Source: Kiloniellaceae bacterium (GTDB lineage Bacteria; Pseudomonadota; Alphaproteobacteria; Kiloniellales; Kiloniellaceae). Taken from it: 15,289 nt of DNA. Below are positions 5,711 through 13,900 of this stretch, piece after piece; the stretch's first letter is position 1, and each line of letters begins with the position of its first letter. The DNA is taken from positions 1 through 15,289 of the forward strand of contig JAJFGM010000363.1 in assembly GCA_021776145.1 (NCBI GenBank). The letters run 5' to 3'. Made by a program: the position numbers and the translations under genes. The notes beneath the pieces were generated by a model. That model was not told the DNA's origin. It searched no databases and saw only the letters and a program-made list of their open reading frames with translations.

Positions 5711-7531
5711 ATGGGCTACGGAACACCTAAGCTTCTTGGGCGAATGGTGACCAGGTCCGCGGCAATTGCAGGGGTCGTGTCGGCGCTGTTCGGCGCGACC
5801 CCGACGCTGGCGGGCACTTACGATCTCACCATCGGAGAAACGACGATTAATGTCTCCGGCACGGAGCAAACCGCGCTCGGTATCAATGGTCAGGTACCGG
5901 GGCCGACCCTGCGTTTCAAGGAAGGCGAGGAGCTGGTCATAAACGTGACCAACACGCTGAAAGAGGATTCCTCAATTCACTGGCACGGCTTGATCCTGCC
6001 CTACACCGAGGACGGCGTGCCTGGCATCAGTTTCGACGGTATCAAACCCGGCGCGACCCATACCTACCGTTTTACGGCCCGGCAAAGTGGAACCTATTGG
6101 TACCATAGCCATTCGGGCCTGCAGGAACAGTCCGGGGTCTACGGCTCGATCGCGATCGAGCCCAAGGGCCGTGAACCGTTCCGCTACGACCGCGAGTATG
6201 TGGTCGTGCTGTCGGATTGGCACGACACGAAACCCGAAAAAATTCTCGCCAACCTCAAGAAGCAGTCGGACTACTACAACTATAACCAACGCACCTTGTT
6301 GAGCTTCTTCGACGAGGCCGGGCAACGCGGATTTGGAGCCGCCTTGGCCGACCGTCTGAACTGGGGCGAGATGCGCATGACCCCGACCGATATCGCTGAC
6401 ATCAGCGGTTATACCTTCCTGGTCAACGGCAAAAATCCCGAACAGAACTGGACCGGACTGTTCGAGCCGGGCGAGCGCGTTCGATTGCGCTTCATCAACG
6501 CCGCAGCCATGAGTTATTTCGACGTGCGGATTCCGGGCCTCAAGATGACGGTCGTGAAGGCCGACGGTAACAACGTGCAGCCGGTCAAGGTCGACGAGTT
6601 CCGCATCGCGGTCGCGGAAACCTACGACGTCATCGTGCGGCCGACCGAGGATCAGGCCTATTCGATCGTTGCCGAGCCCATGGCGCGTACCGGCATGGCG
6701 CGTGGCACGCTGGCGCCCCGAGAGGGAATGGCGGCGGCCGTACCCGCGGGCCGCGATCGCCCGCAGCTGACGATGGCCGATATGGGTCACGGCAGCATGG
6801 CGGGGATGGACCATAGCCAAATGGGCGGGCAGATGCAGGACATGTCCGAACCGGCCGCGGAAGACGATCAGATGGCGGGCATGGATCATTCGGCGATGAG
6901 CCAGGATTCGATGGCGGGCATGGATCATTCGGCGATGAGCCAGGATTCGATGGCGGGCATGGACCATTCGGCGATGAACCAGGATTCGATGGCGGGCATG
7001 GACCATTCGGCAATGGCTGGGAAGGCCATGCCGCGACAGGATCCCTTCTATGCGCCCGGCAGTGGCCTCGTGCCGCGCGCGGAGAACGGCGGCAAGTTCC
7101 TCTCCTATGCCGACTTGAAGGCGCAAAAACCGCTCTACGAGGAACGCGAGCCGACCCGAGAGATCGAGATCAGGCTGACCGGAAACATGGAACGGTACTT
7201 CTGGTCGATCAACGACGAGAAGTATTCCGAGGCCGAGCCGATCCGTTTGAAGTACGGCGAGCGCGTCCGCTTCAAGTTCGTCAACGAGACGATGATGAGC
7301 CACCCCATGCATCTGCATGGAATGTGGACCATCCTTGACAACGGCAATGGCGCAAATAACCCGATCAAGCACACGGTCAGCATTGCCCCGGGCACCACCG
7401 TCTTGGCCGAGGTCGAGGTCGATGCTCCCGGTCAGTGGGCCTTTCACTGTCACCTGATGTACCACATGGCCACCGGCATGTTCCGCAAGATCATCGTCGA
7501 GGGCGGCCCGCAGACCGCCAGTCTCGAATAG
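5711..7531 (+). CDS. pcoA: PcoA/CopA-type copper-resistance multicopper oxidase (606 aa)
   Basis: The protein is a three-cupredoxin periplasmic laccase-like oxidase thought to oxidise Cu(I) to less toxic Cu(II) and to bind copper. All four copper-ligand motifs are present: HWHG (90-93), HSHSG (132-136), HPMHLHG (531-537) and HCHLMYHMATGM (579-590), with Cys580 as type 1 ligand and Met590 as likely axial ligand. A Met-rich insert at about 356-440 contains tandem MAGMDHSAM repeats that probably bind Cu(I). The N-terminus (MGYGTPKLLGRMVTRSAAIA, then a hydrophobic stretch to about 34) looks like a signal peptide but lacks the twin-arginine motif usual for this family; the 13 in-frame codons before the ATG add none. 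GGAG lies upstream of the start. It is flanked by copI and copB. Confidence 0.95.
   Translation: MGYGTPKLLGRMVTRSAAIAGVVSALFGATPTLAGTYDLTIGETTINVSGTEQTALGINGQVPGPTLRFKEGEELVINVTNTLKEDSSIHWHGLILPYTEDGVPGISFDGIKPGATHTYRFTARQSGTYWYHSHSGLQEQSGVYGSIAIEPKGREPFRYDREYVVVLSDWHDTKPEKILANLKKQSDYYNYNQRTLLSFFDEAGQRGFGAALADRLNWGEMRMTPTDIADISGYTFLVNGKNPEQNWTGLFEPGERVRLRFINAAAMSYFDVRIPGLKMTVVKADGNNVQPVKVDEFRIAVAETYDVIVRPTEDQAYSIVAEPMARTGMARGTLAPREGMAAAVPAGRDRPQLTMADMGHGSMAGMDHSQMGGQMQDMSEPAAEDDQMAGMDHSAMSQDSMAGMDHSAMSQDSMAGMDHSAMNQDSMAGMDHSAMAGKAMPRQDPFYAPGSGLVPRAENGGKFLSYADLKAQKPLYEEREPTREIEIRLTGNMERYFWSINDEKYSEAEPIRLKYGERVRFKFVNETMMSHPMHLHGMWTILDNGNGANNPIKHTVSIAPGTTVLAEVEVDAPGQWAFHCHLMYHMATGMFRKIIVEGGPQTASLE
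6872..7016 (+). repeat. 39-bp tandem repeat encoding MDHSAM units, about 3.7 copies
   Basis: Copies begin at 6872, 6911, 6950 and 6989 (the last is cut at about 28 bases). Each full unit encodes MAGMDHSAMSQDS or a near copy (MNQDS in the third). The first two units are identical at DNA level and later ones differ at a few sites, which points to recent duplication. A degenerate relative (MAGMDHSQMGG) lies upstream at about 6799. The length is a multiple of three, so copy-number change would keep frame. Confidence 0.95.
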
Positions 7532-7542
7532 GGGAGGGTGCA

Positions 7543-8277
7543 ATGTCCTTGATGACGATAAGGCGTGGCCTCGCGGTGACACTGTTCGCGGTGGCCATAG
7601 CCGTGGCGGCACCGCGCACCGCTGCGACCGCGGCCGAACTCGACGACCAAATCTTCACATTCTTTCAAATGGATCAGAACGAGTACCGTCTGAGCGACGG
7701 TGACGATTCCTATGTTTGGGAGGCGCAGGGCTGGGTCGGCACGGATGTCAACAAACTCGCCTTCAAGACGGAAGGCGAAAAGGTGATTGAGGGGGACCTT
7801 GAAGAAGCCGAAGCCCAGCTTCTCTACAGTCGGCTGGTCTCGGATTTCTTCGATGCGCAAATCGGTGTTCGCTACGATTTCGAACCGGACCCGGAACGCG
7901 CCTTCGCGGTCCTTGGCCTGCAAGGTCTGGCGCCGCAGTTCTTCGAGGTCGACGCGGCCGTTTTCCTCAGCGAGGACGGCGATGTCTCGGCGCGCTTGGA
8001 AGCGGAGTACGAACTCCTGATCACCCAGAAGCTGGTCTTGCAGCCCGGCATCGAGTTCAACGCCGCCGCCCAGGATGTCAAGGAACTGGGTATCGGGTCG
8101 GGTCCGACGGACTTCGAGGTGGGCCTGCGTCTGCGCTACGAGATCACCCGCGAATTCGCACCCTATATCGGCATCAACTACGAACGTGACCTTTTCGACA
8201 CGGCCGACTTCACGCGAGAGGAAGGTGAAGATGTCGATACGGTGTCCCTGGTCGCCGGCCTTCGCTTCTTTTTCTGA
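7543..8277 (+). CDS. copB: CopB/PcoB-family outer-membrane copper-resistance protein (244 aa)
   Basis: The ATG at 7543 follows GGGGAGGG and lies 11 bases after the oxidase stop; the longer frame from 7435 only overlaps the oxidase C-terminus. Residues 1-31 are a signal peptide (MSLMTIRRGLAVTLFAVAIA, ending near AATAAE). The mature protein has alternating strand segments typical of CopB: FTFFQMDQNEYR, VWEAQGWVGTDVNKL, KTEGEK, LLYSRLVSDFFDAQIGVRYD, and a final strand ending in Phe (GLRFFF), the usual signature for outer-membrane barrel assembly. Many CopB proteins carry an N-terminal Met/His-rich extension; it is absent here, perhaps because the oxidase and CopI supply it. It is last in the operon. 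No copC or copD follows, so periplasm-to-cytoplasm copper import is not encoded here. Confidence 0.92.
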   Translation: MSLMTIRRGLAVTLFAVAIAVAAPRTAATAAELDDQIFTFFQMDQNEYRLSDGDDSYVWEAQGWVGTDVNKLAFKTEGEKVIEGDLEEAEAQLLYSRLVSDFFDAQIGVRYDFEPDPERAFAVLGLQGLAPQFFEVDAAVFLSEDGDVSARLEAEYELLITQKLVLQPGIEFNAAAQDVKELGIGSGPTDFEVGLRLRYEITREFAPYIGINYERDLFDTADFTREEGEDVDTVSLVAGLRFFF

Positions 8278-8477
8278 CTGCTTTAGCAAAAACCCACGCA
8301 GCAGCAACAGGTTCTGTTGGTTGTCGTATGAGGTGGCTACGAATTCGTTGTTACCGGATTCGGCTTCACTGTTGCGTGGACGATCATCTCGCTGCGACGT
8401 GACACTAACCGGTTAAAACAGAGGCGGTCTGCGGGTCGAAGTGCGATTGCCGAGGCGCTGAGCCTCGATGCGATCGA
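8278..8477 (+). promoter_or_regulatory. Intergenic region between copB and the adenylate cyclase gene
   Basis: No CueR-type box is seen, so the cyclase need not belong to the copper regulon. The stretch holds a ten-base palindrome TAACCGGTTA (8406-8415) and a small hairpin GAGGC-GCTGA-GCCTC (8452-8466) ending 11 bases before the predicted ATG, where it could affect translation. No T-run terminator for the cop operon is evident. Confidence 0.3.
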
Positions 8478-9776
8478 ATGGCACGCTCCAAGTTTGGTGA
8501 TTCGATGGACATACAAGAATTGCTACGCAGCGCCGAGTTGGACGCTGAAAAGACATCGGCGGTTATCCGGGTGGTGGTTTTTGTCACCTTGGCGTCGGTC
8601 ATCTTCTCCGCCGACGTAAGCGGCGGGTCCTCAGCGTCGATTGGAGTGATGATCGGAGTCTACGGCCTTGGGTCGATCCTTGGCCTGATCCTGGCTTGGC
8701 GTGGGGTATTCCATCCACGGGTTCCGTATCTCTTCGTGACCTTCGATGTGATCCTTGTCTCCGCGCAGATCCTGATGCTCGCCGATCTAATGGGCATGGG
8801 CTCGTCCTTTACCTTTGCACTTCCCGCCGTCGGCCTCATCTTCGTGATCCTCGTGCACGCCTCCATGCGTTACCGCCCCTGGCTGGTCATATACGCGGCG
8901 GGTCTTTTTCTGGCCGTCCTCAATTTTGGTGGCCTCGTGTTTCCGCAGGACCAGACGATAACGCGCGGGATGCGAATGATGGGGCAGGCGGGAATGGGAT
9001 CGCTGATGCTCTACCAGATTCTGCCGGCGACACTCGTTGTACTCGCCGCATTCATACTCTTTGTCACGAACCGCCGGACCCGGGCCTTGCTCATGAAGTC
9101 GATCACTCAGACGAACCGAGCCGCCAAGCTATCGCGTTATTTTTCGCCGAACCTCGCCAACAGCCTCGCCGAGGGTAACGATGCTCAACTGCTTGCGGGC
9201 CGCCGCGTGTCAGCCGCGGTGATCTTTGTCGACATCCGCGGGTTCACGTCTTTGGGCGAGGCAATGACGCCGGAAGAGCTCTCATCTTTTCTTTCGGACT
9301 TCAGAAATCGCCTGACGCGGCCGATATTTGAGCTCGGCGGGACGGTGGATAAATTCATTGGCGACGCCATCATGGCGGTGTTCGGAACGCCGATACAACG
9401 CGGGGATGACGCAGCGCGTGCCGTAAATTGCGCGCTGAAGATCCTCGACGCGGCAAGAGTCTGGTCCGCAGACAGGGAACGATTGGGCAAAGCGCCGGTC
9501 GAGATTGGTATTGGCGTGCACTTCGGCGAGGTCTTCGCGGGTGCTCTGGGCGGCGAACAGCTTTTGGAATATACCGTCATCGGCGACACGGTAAATATTG
9601 CGGAACGCCTGGAAGGCCTCAGCAGAACTGTCGGCAGCCCGCTCGTCGTCTCTGCGGCTCTGTTGGACGCCGCTGGTGAGGCGCAGGGTAAAGCGCAGTG
9701 GCGAAGGCTGCCGTCACAGCAGCTTAAGGGGCACCGCCAAGCGATAGATGCCTTTTGCCTTGAAGCACCGTCCTGA
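8478..9776 (+). CDS. Six-TM class III adenylate cyclase (432 aa)
   Basis: The enzyme should make cAMP from ATP at the inner membrane. About residues 27-197 hold six hydrophobic segments, followed by a linker with the common RYFSPNLA motif (220-227) and a class III catalytic domain (about 243-430). Metal-binding Asp252 (FVDIRGF) and Asp296 (FIGDAIMAVFG) are present. Lys292 and Thr366 (EYTVIGD) occupy the adenine-selecting positions, and Asn373 and Arg377 (NIAERLE) the transition-state positions, so it looks active and ATP-specific. No HAMP, PAS or CHASE domain is visible; the membrane part itself may sense. Neither candidate start (ATG 8478 or ATG 8505, residue 10) has a strong ribosome-binding site. 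It follows copB by 200 bases in the same direction, but a role in copper response is not shown. Confidence 0.92.
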   Translation: MARSKFGDSMDIQELLRSAELDAEKTSAVIRVVVFVTLASVIFSADVSGGSSASIGVMIGVYGLGSILGLILAWRGVFHPRVPYLFVTFDVILVSAQILMLADLMGMGSSFTFALPAVGLIFVILVHASMRYRPWLVIYAAGLFLAVLNFGGLVFPQDQTITRGMRMMGQAGMGSLMLYQILPATLVVLAAFILFVTNRRTRALLMKSITQTNRAAKLSRYFSPNLANSLAEGNDAQLLAGRRVSAAVIFVDIRGFTSLGEAMTPEELSSFLSDFRNRLTRPIFELGGTVDKFIGDAIMAVFGTPIQRGDDAARAVNCALKILDAARVWSADRERLGKAPVEIGIGVHFGEVFAGALGGEQLLEYTVIGDTVNIAERLEGLSRTVGSPLVVSAALLDAAGEAQGKAQWRRLPSQQLKGHRQAIDAFCLEAPS

Positions 9777-10218
9777 CCTCGCACGTTGTCCCCGTGGGTC
9801 ACTTCGTTTCACTGGGCTCGTCATGAGCCAAAGCAATTGATGATCTGAGTTCCGCCTTGCGACCTGCATCGAAACCGGCCGGTCGCTTGCCTGGGCATCA
9901 ACCAAACGGCGGGGTTGTCAATCGGATTTGATGTCGATCAATGCTTTGAAAACCACCCAAGGTAGGTTCAGGCGACGCGCGGTGTCGGAACTCGTTCTTC
10001 AAATGGGAGGACGATCGACGGTCGTTGGCATCAAAAAGTCTCGCTGCTGATTTGGCGGCCAGCAAAGTACGAAAGACCTCTTTTTACCACACGCTATCGG
10101 TCTTCCGGGCCATGCTGCCTGGCGAGATCACCGGAGCACTCCGGACGACGAAACCAATGGCCGCCGCACCTGATTGCCAAATGGGCCGGCTGCAACTCGC
10201 GCCGAAAGGAAGAAAACA
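9777..10218. other. Intergenic region before the SHOCT-protein gene
   Basis: No gene is supported in these 442 bases; frames at 9714-9905 (minus) and 10025-10222 (plus) have no recognisable character and overlap better genes. A weak hairpin GGCTC-GTCAT-GAGCC (9815-9829) without T-run follows the cyclase gene. An inverted repeat CCGGAG-CA-CTCCGG lies at 10131-10144, about 75 bases before the next ATG, and may be an operator. No CueR-type dyad or clear -35/-10 pair is seen. Confidence 0.4.
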
Positions 10219-10554
10219 ATGAATCGCACATTCGCGTGGCTCGCCACGATACCGAGCGTTCTGACCCCGGCTGTAGCCATGGCGCAACAGAACCAGGGCC
10301 CCGGCTATGGGCCGCACATGTGGAACGGCGGCTGGCACGGCTGGTTCTTCGGCCCAATTATGATGCTGGTGTTTCTTGCCGTCGTCGTGGTGGTCGTCGT
10401 GCTTCTGGTGCGTTGGTTCGGCCGGCCGGGGCATGGCGCTGGTCTCGATAGTCACCCCGGCAAGACGCCTTTGGACATTCTCAAGGAACGTTTCGCCAAA
10501 GGCGAGATCGACAAGGAAGAATTTGAAGAGCGTCGCCGAGTGCTGGCCGAATAA
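10219..10554 (+). CDS. Small SHOCT-domain membrane protein (111 aa)
   Basis: The ATG at 10219 follows AAAGGAAG; a longer frame from 10174 lacks a better site. Residues 1-22 resemble a signal peptide ending AMA, then a short Gly/Trp/His segment (PHMWNGGWHGW, 32-42), one strong membrane segment at about 45-66 (with a run of valines) and a C-terminal SHOCT domain (TPLDILKERFAKGEIDKEEF, 83-102, then EERRRVL). SHOCT domains are short helical modules, thought to act in oligomerisation or membrane targeting. Small proteins of exactly this layout frequently sit in copper and other metal-resistance clusters, and the His/Trp/Met segment could touch metal. It lies two kilobases from copB with the cyclase between, so linkage to copper is suggestive only. 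Confidence 0.88.
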   Translation: MNRTFAWLATIPSVLTPAVAMAQQNQGPGYGPHMWNGGWHGWFFGPIMMLVFLAVVVVVVVLLVRWFGRPGHGAGLDSHPGKTPLDILKERFAKGEIDKEEFEERRRVLAE

Positions 10555-10641
10555 TCTGGTGCTGTCCCCGAGCCGGGTTACAAGGGAATTCGGTCGCTTC
10601 GGACACCAAGTGCCGACCAGCGACGTGGCCCTTGCCGGATT

Positions 10642-10803
10642 TCAGGCGGGGTCTTCCTCGACCTCTTCCACCTTCGAGGGAAGCGTGGGTTTTCTGCCGG
10701 CCTCGTCGCGGCCTTTTGCGCGACGCTTGCGGCGCGCCGCAAGCTGTTTCGTCCGACGCTCCCGTTCGGCGCGGTATTCCTCTAGATCAATAACCTCACC
10801 CAT
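10642..10803 (-). CDS. Small basic conserved-looking protein (53 aa)
   Basis: A minus-strand frame from ATG 10803 to TGA 10642 encodes 53 residues. The protein starts MGEVIDLEEYRAERERRTKQ, continues with an Arg/Lys-rich helix, and ends in an acidic tail (VEEVEEDPA). GGAG ten bases upstream is a good ribosome-binding site. The start (short acidic lead, then a charged helix) resembles small alphaproteobacterial proteins of the DUF4169 kind, which are often near ribbon-helix-helix and fumC genes, though the usual FGRTK motif is absent here. It converges with the SHOCT gene and diverges from the AsmA gene. The charge pattern suggests a nucleic-acid or protein-binding helix; function unknown. Confidence 0.68.
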   Translation of the reverse strand: MGEVIDLEEYRAERERRTKQLAARRKRRAKGRDEAGRKPTLPSKVEEVEEDPA

Positions 10804-10844
10804 GGTGCCAATCGCTCCGCAGATGTGTCACTCTGCAAATCGCC

Positions 10845-10860
10845 CCGCCGGCAACGGCGG
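10845..10860. other. GC-rich hairpin with GCAA tetraloop between divergent genes
   Basis: CCGCCG (10845-10850) and CGGCGG (10855-10860) enclose GCAA, a GNRA tetraloop if transcribed on the plus strand. It lies in the 182-base gap between the divergent small basic gene and the AsmA gene, so it could sit in the 5' leader of either transcript. There is no T-run. Confidence 0.4.
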
Positions 10861-10985
10861 TAAGGTTTGCCGGACCCTGCACGTTTTTGTAGCTTAGCGA
10901 AATTGACGCGCCGCGCAACGGCGACGACACGCATTGGCGTTCTGGCGCGATCAAACCTTCGGAACTCCTCGTTAGGACAGCGCGC

Positions 10986-13900
10986 TTGAAAAAGTTGCTT
11001 TTCATTCTCCTCGGCCTGGCGGTCGTGATCGTGGCCGCGGTCTTCGTGGTCCCGGGTCTGGTCGACTGGAATGCCCACAAGGATCGTGTCACGGTCGAGG
11101 TCGAAGCCGCCACGGGACGCGCCATGACCATCGAGGGCGACATCAGTTTGTCGCTGTTGCCGACTCCGGCGCTTTCGGCCAGCAAGATCAGCCTCGCAAA
11201 CATCGAAGGCGGGTCGGCGGATCATCTGATCAAGCTTGAAGAGTTGCGCGTGCGTGTGGCCTTGATGCCCCTGTTGCAAGGCAAGATACAGGTCGAAAGT
11301 TTCACCTTGATCGAGCCGGAAATTCTCCTGGAGGAACTGCCGGACGGACGCCGCAACTGGGAATTTCAGCCAAGCGAGGCCGCATCCACCGACGCGTCCG
11401 CGGGCCAGGCGGGAGACGCGGCGCCGTCCGATGGCGGCGGATTGGCCGGGCAAATTCGATTCGACAGGGTTGAAATCGAGGGCGGCAGCCTGGTCATCGC
11501 GACACCCGATTTCAACGACCGCATCGACGACCTCGACGCGCAGATATCGGCCGATACCTTGCATGGTCCCTATTCGATCGCAGGGACGGCGAAAGTGCGC
11601 GGATTGGCGCCACGCTTCAACATCGCCGTTGGGCGCTTGGTCACAGATGGCGCCTCGAGCCTCAGTTTCGAGGCCTTTCTGGGCGACGCCGTGTTGCAGT
11701 TCAGCGGCGCTCTTTCCAATCATCCCGGCGGGAGCTCGCTACGCGGCAACCTGCGTGTTGAGGGGCAATCATTAAGCGCCCTGGCCAGCGAAATGGCTGG
11801 TGATGCCGCCGCGCCTCTAGATCGTTTCACGCAGGCCTTCAGCCTGTCCACGACCGTCTCCGCCGATCAAAAGAGTGTGAAGGCCGAGAAAATCGCTTTG
11901 CGTCTCGGCGACGTGTCGCTTAGTGGAGAACTCGTAGCGGCCCTTGCCGACAGGCCGGAAATTAGTATCGATCTGGCGGTCAAACGCCTTGATTTGGACG
12001 ATTTCTTTCCGCCAAACCAAACAGACGAGCCGGCGCCGATCGAGGTCGGCGAAAGCGAGGCGGTGCCGACCCAGAGTCCGACGGCGCCCGGCGCCGGTAG
12101 GGAACCCGCCTTTGCCTTGCCCAGTGACGTGAACGTCGCAGTGCGGGCCTCGGTGGAGGCGCTGGTCTACCGCCAACAGGTCGTCCGTCAGCTCCGGGTG
12201 GAGGCGCGGCTTGTCGACGGCGAACTCGATCTGACACGGTTTATCGCCCTTTTGCCGGGCGGCTCCGATGTTGCCTTGACTGGCAAGGTGACACCTGGCG
12301 AAACGGGGCCGCGTTTCGATGGCAGTCTCGAGGCGGCATCCGACAACCTGCGTGGCCTTTTGGCCTGGATCGGCGTGGATGTTGCCGCGGTACCTTCCGA
12401 CCGTTTGCGCAAGATGAGTTTCAGCAGTCAGTTGGCGGTAACGCCCGAGCAACTGACGGCGACGCGGCTGGACCTGCGGCTCGATGTCAGCCGTATCACC
12501 GGCGGAGTTGCGATCGCCCTGCGCGAAAGGCTCGGCCTCGGCATTGGTCTCAAACTCGACAAAATGAACTTGGATGCTTATCTGCCGCCGGCCCAGGCGG
12601 GGGAGTCGAGCGATCAGCAGGCCTCTCAACAAGCTGCGTTCGCCGACGGCACGGCCGCTGCCGACAACACGGCGACGGAGAATCAGCCAAAGCCGGATGC
12701 TTTGGCGCATTTGGCCGGATTCGATGCCAATATGGATATCAAGGTTGGCAACCTGACCTATCAAGGCATGCCCATTCACGACGTGCATCTTGATGGGACG
12801 CTGCAAAACGGCGCGCTGACCGTCCGGCAATTCCGGGTCGGTGACGTTGCTGGGGCGAGTGGACAGTTTGTTGGCAAGGTGAGTGGCCTGGAGGGGACGC
12901 CGAGCCTTGACGGCCGGGTCGATTTCGACACGCGGGCGGCTGGCCGGTTGGCCAAGCTCGCCGGGCTCGATGCCGGCGCCGTCGGGCCCATCGAAGAGAT
13001 CTCCGTGCGCGCCGACCTTGCCGGCTCGATGGAGGCCTTGTCGTTCGATGGCAATGTGGCGACGCTTGGCGGGACCTTCAATTTGACTGGGCTCGCCAAA
13101 CCGGAAGACGGCAGCTTCGACTTTCAGTTCGACGCCGGTCATCCGTCGCTGCCGGGATTGCTGCACGCCGCCGGCGCGCCCGTCGCGCTCAACCCAGCGC
13201 TAGGCCAACTGGAATTCAGCGCCCGTGTCAGCGGCACACCGCTTGCCTTGCGGGCCGACGATCTACGTGCCGATTTCGGCGGCATCAAGATGGCGGGTGC
13301 CATGCAACTCGACCTGAGCGGCGATAAACCGAAGTTAGGTCTGGACCTCGATACCGGTGATCTACGCCTCGATCAGATCCTTGCTCAGGACAGCGGCGGC
13401 GGCGGTGGCCAGGGCGGCGCGCTACATCCGCGCTGGTCTCGAGAAAGCATCGATGTCACGGTTCTGGAAAACCTTGACGCCGACCTTAATATCCGCTCCA
13501 CGGCCATTCTCGCTGGCGGCGTGCGTCTCGACCAGGCGACGCTGGTCGCCGTGCTGCGGGATGCGGTGGTCGATCTGCAACGATTGAGCGGGGTCTTTTA
13601 TGACGGCGCTGTGCTCGCGTCGGGGCGCATCCAGGGCGGCGCGGCGTTGGCCGCCGAGCTCGATCTGGGTGTGAAGGGCATGAACCTGCAGCGCCTGTTG
13701 CGCGAATTTGCCGACAATGACAGGTTCAGCGGGCCGTTGGACGTCAAGGCGCGCCTTTCCAGCCGCGGCCGGAGCGAGGCCGATCTGGTCAGCAACCTGT
13801 CCGGCGAAGGCGAGTTTAGCGGCGGCCTGATCGTCAAAATGAAGGTCGAAGAACAGGCCGCGACCGCTCTGCTCGGTCTTCTCGGTAAAAAGGTCAAAGA

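Noticed and set aside
6872..7016. Regular direct repeats as a CRISPR array
   Set aside because: The units are contiguous with no spacers and stay in frame inside the oxidase, encoding MDHSAM modules.
5972..7612. 546-codon open frame on the minus strand opposite the multicopper oxidase
   Set aside because: It is antisense to a gene with all copper-ligand motifs. The product is His/Arg/Gly-rich with no domain or signal, and its length reflects high third-position GC in the real gene.
8406..8415. TAACCGGTTA palindrome as a regulator binding site
   Set aside because: Ten-base palindromes are expected by chance at this scale and it matches no operator I can name with confidence.
11817..13166. 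449-codon minus-strand frame within the AsmA gene
   Set aside because: Arg/Gln/Gly-rich shadow of a long GC-rich gene, with no recognisable motif and no separate promoter.
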